A DNA stretch of 64,000 nt from assembly GCA_002102555.1 (NCBI GenBank), contig MCFL01000020.1:372001-436000 (forward strand). The letters are read 5' to 3'. Origin of the DNA: Catenaria anguillulae PL171. Taxonomy: Eukaryota > Blastocladiomycota > Blastocladiomycetes > Blastocladiales > Catenariaceae. A program made the translations under genes and the position numbers. The notes under the pieces were generated by a model. That model saw only the letters and a list, made by a program, of their open reading frames with translations, did not search any database and was not told the DNA's origin. Numbering within the stretch: position 1 is the first letter of the stretch; each line of letters starts with the position of its first letter. Below are positions 23,288 to 33,407 of this stretch, one piece after another.

Positions 23288-25844
23288 ATGGACCCTACTG
23301 CCGTCCCACTCCCGGCCTCGCGCCGCAACTCGATGGTCACTACCACCGATGGCCCCACTGCCGTCAACGCCACCGCCATCCATCAAGACATTGTGCTCGA
23401 CTCGGCGTCGATTGACTCGTTTGCGACGCTAGCCCAGCTGGCACACTCGATTGCCTTGCCCGAGACGGCCCATTCGTCGCCCGAGGTGGCGCTCATCAAG
23501 CAACTGGATGTCGTTGAGGTCATGCTGCAAGACAACTTGAACGACGGCAAGACTGCCGAGACGGAAACGAGCACGACGCTCAAGTCGCCTGGAGTTCTCG
23601 ACGGGCTGGCGGCCGCGGTCGATGAGGCGATTCTGGACCTCGAGGGGCAACAGGACGGCCAGGAGGAGTTGACGGTGGCGCAGGTTCAGGAAAAGCTCAT
23701 GGACGTTGTCCGCCGCGGCAGTGTTGAGCTGCCCATCATCACCGCGGACGGCGAGGCGCAAGTGGCGGCTGAGCAGCCTGTCGCTGCCTCTGCCTTGCCG
23801 ACCGACCAGGAGTCGGTTATGGCAGTGGCTGCCGAGTCGCCTGAGCGCGAGGTTGTTCTTGTTGAAGTCGAGGCTGCCCCGGCGGTTCCGGACACGGCCG
23901 ATGTTGCTGTGGTGGTTGCTGTCGCCGACGAGGTCACAGCGCGACAAGCCCAAGGCGACAACGACAACGACAACGACAAGGACGCGTTGGAGGCGGTTGC
24001 GGCTGCCAGGTTGATTGTGGAGGAGATTGTCGACGGTATCGAGTCTCATTCCGCCGCTCACAATCACAAAGACTCTGTGCAACCGCCTGTGCCAGCGGAT
24101 CCTGTCCCCGAGCCCATCCACCACCAGTCCTCGGCCACCATCGCCTCCACCGCGGACGCCACCGACACCATCACGGAATCAGCGACCATGGACAAGCTTG
24201 CCACTGCGGTGGATACCCTTTCCCTCACTGTCCCTGTGCCCGTCAACTCTGACGCAGCTATGGATCGCCCCTCGACCCCGCCTGCTCAAGCCGACGATGC
24301 TTACGGTGTTGCTCACGGTCATGTTCACGTGGACGCGGCCGCCACTGCGCCAGCCGCTGCCTCTCCCCAATCGGACGCCGTAGCCGTGGCCAAGGCCGCG
24401 TCCGAGTCCGCCATCCACCCTGTCCCGGCTGCTTCCGACTCTGAACTCGACCAAGCAACCACGCCGGCTGCGCTCACCACGGACGACGAGCTGGACACGA
24501 CCATCCGCTCTCAGTATGGCGCATACTCGACCGCCGCCGAAACCGAGAATGAGATCGAGACCGCTGCCGAAACAGAGGGCGAAACCACAGACGCCGAGCT
24601 CGACTCCTTCCGCCGTGCATCCATCCAATCTGAACTGTCATCCACCTCGCTGGACGCCATCGAGACAGACGCAGACGAGGCCGAAATTGCGCGCGCCGAC
24701 TCACCCACGCCGTCGTCAACCAGCACTGCCAAGCGCCTGTCGACCCTGTCCAATGCATCCACGGCGTCGCGCACGTCGGCCACTTCTTCTTCGTCGTCGT
24801 CGTCGGCTTCGGCAGGCAAGAAACCCACCACGGCAACTCATGCACTCAAGACGCCCGTCAAGAAGCCCGCACCCGCTGCGCCCGAGTTCAAGGTCCCGAC
24901 CAAGCCGGCATCGCGCACGGCCACCAAGGCTAGTGTGAGTAAGTTGGCGGCTTCTTCTTCTTCGTCGTCGTCATCGTCGTCGAGTGCCTTCAAGGCCCCG
25001 ACTGTTCCGGCTTCCAGGACCGTGCCGCCAAAGACACCGACCAGCAAACCCACGACAGGAGTGACTCGGTAGGCTTTTCCTCGTCGTTCTAGTCAATCCT
25101 CTGTCTAACTTGCATTCCTTCTACAGTGGCACGGCCGCATCGGAGGCACGCACTAGGAAACCGGCGACCAGCGCAACGCACCTTGGCCCGGCCACTCCAC
25201 ATCCGTCGACCATCACGGACACGACCAAGGTCAACCAGCTGCGCGGCACTGGTAATGCATCTCCATCCAAGCAACCGTCGAGCGCATCCTCGTCGGTCAC
25301 CGCGCGGCTCAAGTCGGCTGGCACCGCGGCCGCGACCAAGGCGCTGACTTCGGGAACGCGCACGGTTGCTTCATCTGCCCCTGGGTACGTTGTTCTCGGC
25401 ATGGAATGGAGCTGGGCAAACCGACTATAGTGTCGACTCATTATTCCTATTCATAGCTCCTCATCGTCGTCGGCTGCAACGAAAACGCCCACGCGGTCGA
25501 CCACCCGTCCCGTGTCAGGCGCGACCTACTCGTCCACGGTCACCAAGCCCGCCGCCACCTCGGCGGCAACTACGCGCACGACCAAATCGTCCACGACATT
25601 GACGCCCTCGACGTCTCGGCCGCGCACGCCCAGCACGCTCACAACGGCGGCCGATGTGGCCAAGCTGCACGCGGAAATTGCTGAGCTCAAGGCATTGGTG
25701 GTTTCGCTCGCAACGCGCGTCAATGTACTCGAGGCGGCCAATGCCTCGTCCTCGTCTGGTAAGCACGAGGAGGAGGCGACGGCAGCTGTTGGCGACGGAC
25801 CGGCTGAGGCACAGCAAGAGAATGCGGCGGCCGTGTCGGTTTAA
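23288..25844 (+). CDS. Low-complexity acidic protein with basic Pro-rich region and C-terminal coiled coil
   Basis: Three exons, 23288-25068, 25127-25384 and 25457-25844, with introns of 58 and 72 bp (GTAGGC...CTACAG and GTACGT...TCATAG), keep frame to give 808 residues. Residues 1-480 are Ala/Val/Glu/Asp-rich and acidic. About 500-730 is Ser/Thr/Pro/Lys-rich with repeated phrases such as KVPTKPASRTATK and KAPTVPASRTVPPK. Near the end, DVAKLHAEIAELKALVVSLA with the following RVNVLEA forms a four- to five-heptad coiled coil. An acidic arm, a basic Pro-rich region and a short coiled coil resemble microtubule- or actin-associated linkers in composition only. No family was recognised, so any cytoskeletal role is speculative. 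Confidence 0.65.
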
Positions 25845-26447
25845 ACAACGGTGTTGTTCCAAAAGGCAAGCAAGTGTGTTTGGCGTGAGTGTGTGTTGCG
25901 TGGCATTTGTGTACTGCTCGTCCGTTGGGCTCGTCTTGTTTTCGTTGTATTTGCGTAGGTATTCGTTCCATGACGCTCAGAGTCGCAGTCGGAAGATGTT
26001 TCTGCTTTCCTTTCTTCCTCTTTTTCTCCAATTTATACATTTCAACGATACTATGTTGGATCTTGGGAGGACGGCATCCGCGAGGTGACGAGAAAGAGAG
26101 GGAAAAATCTGTTCACGTTCGTGTTCGCGCTGCTGTGCTGTCGTGAACCCACTGGCAGAACGCACACGTGCACGATAAACATGATGGATAAATACCAAGA
26201 CGACGACACCTCAACTAACTTCTTGAGGGCACCCATCGCAATCCACTCGGCGCACCCGGTATCCTTCCCTTCCGCGCCGGCACCTGTGTCCTGCCCTCGC
26301 CCAAGAGTCCAGGGCGGGGTACCGTGATCCTGTGACCAGCAACCGCGTCCGCGGCGGTCAAAAGAGAGAGAAAAACACCGAAGCGCATTCATTCTCGCAT
26401 TTTCGTAACCTCCGTCTCAAATACCTCGGTGCATCGTGGCCCCAAAC
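25845..26447. other. Intergenic
   Basis: About 600 bp between tandem plus-strand genes. It contains a T-rich run at about 26010-26045, likely in the upstream 3' UTR, and nothing else recognisable. Confidence 0.45.
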
Positions 26448-28616
26448 ATGTCGGCCATCATCGGGTCGCTCATGTCTGCCTTTCGCGCCGCCCGCCGGTC
26501 GCTCGACGTGCTCAACCCGGCTTCCGCATCTGCCGCCCATGTGGAAGAGGCAGCACCCGATTCGCACGGCCAGGGTCAGCGTCGCGACATGCAACATTCC
26601 TATGGGGACGAATCGAGTGATGACGAGGACGATGACGAGCCGCTGCCGCCCATCAGCAACATGGGCCGCGCACGGTCGCGCTCCCGCTCCTTGTCGCCAT
26701 CACCAACTCGCCGCCATCGTCGCCATTCGTCCACTATCGTGAAGACGACGTATGCCGATGAGCATCAATCTCGATCCGGTAGCGAGGGGTTTGCTTCTGC
26801 CTCGTCCTCGTCTCCCATCAAGGCATCCCGCGGAGCACTGCGCTTCTTACCGTACGCTTACACAACACAATCATCGACACCTCCGCCACCTGCACCACCA
26901 ACAAGGCGCACCTCGCCGCCACGCTCTTCAAGCACCACACCAAAGTCCTCGCGCGAATCTGCAGCCTCCTCGGGTTTACACATCTCGACCTCATCGCCAT
27001 TGTCAACCTCGCCACCCACCGGATTGTCAGACTCGGCAGCGCATACCTTCTACCTGGTCCGCCTGTCGCCCACCTTGCTCTCACTCGCACGCCTCTGGTT
27101 CCAAGGATCAACCACGGTCCTCATTCCGCTCGAACCCACGCTCCAGGCCATTCTTGGTGAATCGGATACGGAGCTGATTGCCAAACTGGCGCACAGGGCA
27201 AAAAAGTATGCGTCTTATGAGGTATCCGAGGGAAACGAGATCAAGCGCGTCAAGGCAGCGGGAAGATGGTTGTATCAGGGCGACTGGGTCGAGGTCAAAG
27301 TGGAGGGCAAGGGTAAAGGGAAACAGGTGGTCGTCGAGTGTGTGGATGTGAGCAAGTTTCGCAAGTCGGCCTTGGCTTGGATCGCGCACGACCATTTGAC
27401 GGATGTGCTTGTTGAGGTGGGCAAGGTGGACATTCGTCGGGTGCCCGAGGGGTTGCTCATTAAGGTATGTTGCGCGGCAACTTGCCCTCGCAGGCCCAAT
27501 CGATGCGCACTTTGCTCATGACCATGCCCGTGTTCGTTGATTGTCCAGGATGGCATGTCCCTCTTTATTCCACATGCCAAAATTCGAATTGACGCCCACC
27601 ATCCACTGCTCATGTCACCACGCAAATCGCCCACGTCGCCCAGGTCACCCACACGCATATCTGGATCTGGACCATCTTCACCCACGTGGTCACCCTCACC
27701 TTCCTCCTCATCGTCATCGGCTCTGCAATCACCGACTCGGCCGGCGTACCGACGGGCATCGGTTGCTCCACCACCGCCACCCGCATCACTCCTTTCGCCA
27801 TTGACTGATACAAGTGCAGTTGCGGGACGGACCAAGCGCGGATACAGTGTGCGGCGCGCAATGAATCTCGATTCCGACGACGACAAGGAGGATGTCGAGA
27901 TGGATAATGCGCGTGACGAGCAACTGTCCGCCAAACGGATTCGCCGCCGCCGCACGGCATCTATGGAAATGCCCAACCAGACTCGCATTGTAAGTCCCAT
28001 CAAGCCGATCGTGATGGATTCCGAATCCGAACACGACACCATTCATTCAACACCGGCACCAGCAACGGCGTCGCCGCAATCGGATCCAAAACCCAGCTTG
28101 CCGCGCGCACGCAAGTCCAAGCCGGCAGTTGCGTCACCGCCGCCGCCACCCGCTGCCACCGCAGAACACAAACCATTCCGTCGTCCGACCACGGCGCCAG
28201 TCGTTGCGCCTCGCCCAAGGCTCGTCCTTGCCGCATCGTCGTCGTCCGCATTGGTGCAGCAAGCACAATCGCCCGTGCGCCCACGCACGGCAGCACCCCC
28301 GCGGTCGCCGAATGCCAATGGGTCGTCTCTGGCGGCGTCATGTTCGGGGATGGCGATCGTGATTGAAGTTCCGCCCGTTTCGCCCCGTCCAAGGACTGGC
28401 ACGCAGATGCAGGCCCGATCGGAGCTGACGCACCAAGCCGGTGGCAGCAGCGGGACACGTGCAGATGTGCAAGACTTGCGACACAGGGCCTTGGAGCTTG
28501 TGAGGGAGATTGGGCAAGGCGAGCAGGAAATCCGCGAGTTGGCGGCAAGTGTCAGCGTGGGTGCTGCCGCCGGGTTGAGAGACGTATTGGAAATGGAGGT
28601 GGACGATCCGCAATAA
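26448..28616 (+). CDS. Unassigned protein with one folded segment in a disordered chain
   Basis: Exons 26448-27464 and 27549-28616 are joined across an 84-bp phase-0 intron (GTATGT...GTCCAG), giving 694 residues. A GTG four codons upstream was rejected as start. Most of the chain is Ser/Pro/Arg-rich, including an RARSRSRSLSPSPTRR stretch like RS domains. A segment of about 150 residues (roughly 195-350) is different: hydrophobic, with alternating strand-like pattern (FYLVRLSPTLLSLARLWF ... WLYQGDWVEVKVEGKGKGKQ ... VDIRRVPEGLLIKDGMSLFI). It spans the splice junction, which supports the model. The last 45 residues contain a helical stretch (LRHRALELVREIGQGEQEIR). I do not recognise the family. 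The RS-like part and basic clusters suggest a nuclear protein, by inference. Confidence 0.68.
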
Positions 28617-28871
28617 GTGTAGTGCAGGATTTGGTGGTGAGGATGACAGTGGTTTCGGCGCACGGGGCACGGTTTTCATTGTGCTTTGAACGTCTTGAGT
28701 TTATATCTATTTGTTATCATCTCCTGTCAGATTTTTCATGATTCCGGACCCGGCTCTTCTCCTGCACCAGCGTACATAAGTATGTGTATGTGTATATTCA
28801 TACACTCTACGATCACGGTAGGAGTGCTCACAGCGCCAAAACGACAGTGGGAAAAGCAAAAGCTCATCGTT

Positions 28872-28944
28872 AGGTCATACTGAGATTCGAACTCAGGTCC
28901 CGAGATTCAGAGTCTCGTGTGCTAACCGACTACACCATACGACC
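28872..28944 (-). tRNA. tRNA-Gln (anticodon CUG)
   Basis: On the minus strand the 73-nt sequence folds as a complete cloverleaf. The acceptor arms are GGTCGTA and TATGACC (one G-U pair), with discriminator U. The D stem is GTG/CAC. The anticodon stem is CGAGA/TCTCG around the loop CTCTGAA, giving anticodon CUG (codon CAG). The T arm is CTGAG-TTCGAAT-CTCAG. It has no intron. CAG codons are abundant in the glutamine runs of the neighbouring Cyc8 gene. Confidence 0.93.
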
Positions 28945-29346
28945 GCATTATTATACTAAGGTGTCGCAAGGCTTAAATATAAACAACGTTATGGTGAAAC
29001 CCAAGTGCGAAGGGCAAAAGGTGAGCAGGGAAGGCCGGAGGGAAGACGGTGCTGGTTGACGTGGGTTGCGACGGCCGTGCCGCGAACTGGCCACCTGATG
29101 AGGCAGGCTTTTGGTCATCAGTGTGCCTGATGCAGCTTGCCTCTGTGCAGTTTATGTGCTCCATATCCGTTGCTCAAAAGACAATGTTTAAATTTTAAAA
29201 AAAATCACATGTAGTAACGAACAGTGACAAAACCATCAATAGAGAAAACTTGCAAATGAAACAAATGGAACGATACTTACCAATTAACAAAAACAACCAC
29301 GACTCGGAGACCAGCTATACTCCCTTCCCAAACTGAAGCCAACCAT
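28945..29346. other. Intergenic, between tRNA and Cyc8 gene
   Basis: About 400 bp. Positions 29186-29210 are very A/T-rich. Together with 28617-28871 on the other side of the tRNA, no other gene is seen; this is the 3' region of the Cyc8 gene. Confidence 0.45.
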
Positions 29347-31965
29347 TCATGAACCTTCGTCGCCGTTCGCAGCTGGACCCTCCCCATGCACACTTTGATC
29401 GGCGCCCTTGGCTGTGCCCGACTCACTGTCAATCTCGCCAGTGTCACCGCCACTGCGACCCATACTGCTAGCCTCGTCGTCATTGACCGCACCCGCCACG
29501 GGTCCGGGCGACGTCCTTGCGCGTTTCGCAGGCGGCTCCATACCCGCGGTCCCCTCCCCCGCCGCGCCTTGCTGGGCAGCCGAGGCATTCTGTTCATCGT
29601 CATCATCGGCGGCGCGCTTGGTTGCAGGCGCCAATGTCGTAGGTGACGTGGCCACACCGGCACCGCTGGATGGCGGTTTGCTTGTGGCCGCAGTGGCGTT
29701 GACTGCAGCAACAGTCGACGTGATGGGCAGATCCTCGTCATCCTCCTCTTGATTTTCTTCGTCATCGTCGTCGTCGTCGTAATTCTCGTCGAGTTCGCGA
29801 CGCAGAATCGGCGCAGGCGGCGCGGGAAGTGCCGGCACAGGCGGGGCAGGTACAGGCGGCGCGGGCGTGGTGGAAGCCGCAGCCGCTGGGGGAGGTGGGC
29901 GCGGACCGGTGGGTGAGACGACACGGTCATTTGTGGGAGCTGCGGGTGCGCTGACGGGCACCGCAGGTGGCTGAGCGAGTTGCGCGGCGGCAGTGGGGCC
30001 GGGATCGCGCCGGGTCGGGCCGAGAACGGGCTGCGGCGGCGGTTGCATTGATTGCTGCGTATTGTTGGCCTTGGGCGCAATGCGTTGCGGCTGGGCTTGT
30101 GCCGATGAAGACGTCGTTGCGGGCGGGGCTTGGGCACGCGATTGAAGTTGCGGTTGTGGCGGCTGCGGGGCCGGCGCTGGCACGTGTTGCTGCTGAACGT
30201 AACCTCCAACCGACCCTTGCATGGAAGCAGTCGCGGGAGACGCGGGCGGTTGTTGCTGCTGCTGCTGCTGGTATCCACCAAACTGTTGTTGCCCTCCGTC
30301 CACCTGGTGCTGTTGGCCTTCGCCTGCGACCATTCCGGCCACATACTCCAACCTGCCCCGAATGTGCGGATTGCCCGGATCCAACCTGGCTGCCCGCTCA
30401 TATGCATCGAGGGCATCGTGCATCTGATTGTTGCAGCTCTCATACAAGGTCCCCAAATTGTACCACACCTCGGCAACGTGCGGGTTGATGCGAATGGCGC
30501 GCGAATAGGCGTCGAGCGCATCGTGCGCTTGACGGATTTGCGAGTACAGGACGCCGATCGAGCACCAGAAAGAGGCGTTGCGCGGGTCCAGGTACACTGC
30601 CTTTTGGTAACACTCATGCGCGTGGTTGTAGCGCTTGCCGGCCATGTGCACGCGTCCAAGCAAGTACCAGGTTTGCGGGTCGTCTGGGTCAGAGTCGGAT
30701 GAGCGTTGGAGCAGGGTGATTGCAGCCAGTGCGTGGTCGTCCGATTCCGACGCTTGATCGGGTGCCGGCCCGGGCTTTGGTTCGCCCGTTGTTGGGCTCG
30801 TGGCCGAGGCGCCGGCCGCAGCCGCTGCAGCGGTCGCAAGCAAATGATGGAGCCAGCCCAACTGCTGTAGTGCCTTTGCGTGCCTGGAATCCACCCCCAA
30901 AATCCCCTCGTAGGCCTCGCGCGCCTTATCGAGCTGGCCCATTTGCTCGAAGCAATGACCCATTTGAAACTGGATATCCAACGGGCTGAGCGGTGCCGGT
31001 GGGCGGTCGGCAATGGCCGCAAAACACTGCAGTGACTCGTCCCATTTGCCCTGCTGCTTGTACAAGATGCCGAGCCGGAAATAGATTTCGGCCACATTGT
31101 CGTCCCTCCGTGGACCCGTCACGGGCACGCCCGAGTCGAGGTAGTGGCGCAATGCTTGTGTGAATGCAGATTCGGCGTGGTCCACGGACCCCCACCGATC
31201 ATACAAGATGCCGATCCCGTACCACAGCTTTGGATCCACGGGCGCGGTGCCAGCACCATTGATGTGTGGCTGCTGCTGGTGGTAGTTGAGCGCATGCTGG
31301 TAGGCTGCAAAAGCACGATCAAGGTCGTCGCGCACCAAGTGCAAATGGCCCAGGGCAGCGTATGCTTCGCCGGCGTGCGGGTCGAGCGAGATGGCGCGTT
31401 CAAGCACTTGGACTGCCAAGTCAATTTGGTGGCGAGATCGGTACACGGCGGCGAGCTTGATGTGGGCTGGGATGGAGCGTGGATGGCGCGAGAGCAGGTG
31501 CTCGAGGACGGATTGTGCGCGGTCCAGGTCCGACATGGATTCCGAAATGTCAGCTGAATTGGGTTTTGGGATGAATGATAGTGAGTTGACACATCTGCAC
31601 CTGGGAGACCAAAGTGAATACGGGGACGAACCAATGGTGAGGAAGCACGATTCGGTGATGCTTGCGATTTTAGAAAGCATGTCGACGGTGGCGGGGGGCA
31701 AGCTCGTTGACGGTGGAGTGCCAGGCATGGGCATCGGAGCCGTTGGAGCTGACGCGGGTGCGGACGGCGGAGCAGGAATGGGCGCTGCGGCATTTTGAGA
31801 TTGCGGTCGAGGAGCAGCAGCACCATGAGGCGGGGCGTAATGTGGACCAGCCGATTGATTGATTGTCGGGTGCGATTGGTATTGTTGCTGCTGTTGCTGG
31901 TAATGCTGCTGCCGCTGTTGCTGATGGTACTGAGCGTGTTGCTGTTGCTGCTGTTGGATCTGCAT

Positions 31966-31998
<33 letters not shown>

Positions 31999-32441
31999 AT
32001 AATGAGCCTGTTGCTGGTGATGAATCTGCTGGTGCTGCGGCTGCTGGTGCTGCGGTTGCGGATGATGGCCGGCGTACGGGTGTTGCTGGGACGGTTGAGG
32101 GTGATCCACATCCATGTACTGATGCTGAGCCTGCTTGGCATTTGGATTGGGTCCAATCCGGTGCGTAGCCGAGGCAGGAGAAATGGGTTGTGGCTGTTGC
32201 TGAGCGCCCGTCATGCCAGCGGGACGCGGTTGGATGGCGACGGCGCCTCTGGGCTGCGATTGCGGCGGCGGCGGGGGCGGCGGTTGTTGTTGTTGTTGTT
32301 GGTGTTGCTGCTGCTGCAAATGCTGCTGGTGGACATGCTGGTGCGAGTGCTGCGGATGCGGCGGGGGTGGGGGCGGCGGCACATAGTACTGATTGGGGTG
32401 GTGCGCAGGATGATGTTGGGGATGATGGTGGGACGCATACG

Positions 32442-32472
<31 letters not shown>

Positions 32473-32553
32473 TTGCTGTGGATGGTATCCTGGGTGACCT
32501 TGGTGCGCGTACCCAGGAGGCGGCGGCGGCGGCGCTTGCTGATGTTGCTGCAT
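29347..32553 (-). CDS. CYC8: Cyc8/Ssn6 TPR transcriptional corepressor
   Basis: The start is the ATG at 32553; the longer open frame begins at a TTG. A 78-bp intron, 31631-31554 (GTTCGT...TTCAG), is inferred because it removes a non-TPR interruption and restores CFLTIADISESMSDLDRAQS. It contains no stop and is a multiple of three. Spliced length is 1,042 residues. The N-terminal ~290 residues are Gln/Pro/His-rich with long polyQ. About 295-690 is an array of about ten TPR units (for example WYLLGRVHMAGKRYNHAHEC and WYNLGTLYESCNNQMHDALD) like yeast Cyc8. The C-terminus is Pro/Ala/Gln-rich, then acidic with KR clusters. Cyc8 pairs with the WD40 protein Tup1 and is brought to promoters by DNA-binding repressors in the nucleus. 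Confidence 0.93.
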
Positions 32554-33407
32554 GGCTGCGCGTTGTGCGGACTGTGTGTGGTATTGATAATGGGGCAAGT
32601 GAGCAAAAGTCGTGATGGTCGGTCGGTCGGTCGGTCGGATGAGGGCTCGGAGAGACCCGGAATGACAACTGACTTCAGTACGCCAGAGTGTGTGCTGGCA
32701 TTGAAAATTCGGATTGCCGCGAGTGCTGCGAGTGCCTGTACATTTCGTATTCGGAAAATTTACGTATACACGTCTGTGCTTGTCGACACGAGTCAATGTG
32801 AGATGTGTTGGAGTGTTTACTGATCACCATGGGGCAATCAATGTCTACACATGGTCCAGTTGATCGCGAATGGAGTCAAGCCTCAATATCAACGGCACCC
32901 GCTTTGGGCGTTGAGTGGCAAGCAAGCCCGACGCCCATTTTTGCCACACCCACCATATGATCCGTACCGGACAGAGCACGTCACAATGCTCAACAACGCA
33001 ACGACCTCGAGAGGCACTCCATCCATCTCCACTGGCCATGGGTTGCCAGCTCTCTTGCTGCCAACGGCTCCCACCCAAACTTATCAGTACGTCTACCGTA
33101 TTGTACTCGTGCTCTTGCTCTTGCTCCTGCAACCATCATTGCTGTCGCTTCGCAAGTTTGGTCAGCACACCCAAGCCTCAAGTCAGCAAACCAATCCATC
33201 ACCGCCGTACGCACGCCTGCCGTCGCCCCGTCGCTGGCGGCTCGCCTCCTTCGCTCCATCGCCACCCATCGCTCGCTCGTTGCTCGTTGGAGTCGTTTCG
33301 CACAACACAACCGTCTGTTTTGATACCACTTGCCCTAGACCTATTCGACCAACCCGACGGAAACCCAAAACCAAACCAAAATCCAACCATCATAGACAAC
33401 ATCAACC
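32554..33407. other. Bidirectional promoter region
   Basis: About 850 bp between divergent starts of the Cyc8 and membrane SH3 genes. A four-unit GGTC tandem (GGTCGGTCGGTCGGTC) lies at about 32620-32635, close to the Cyc8 start. A short CTCTTGCTCTTGCTC run lies near 33110. No known factor site is claimed. Confidence 0.45.

Noticed and set aside
29277..31097. 606-codon minus-strand frame overlapping Cyc8 in another frame
   Set aside because: Same strand but shifted frame relative to clear TPR repeats; Arg/Pro/Ser-rich and without domains.
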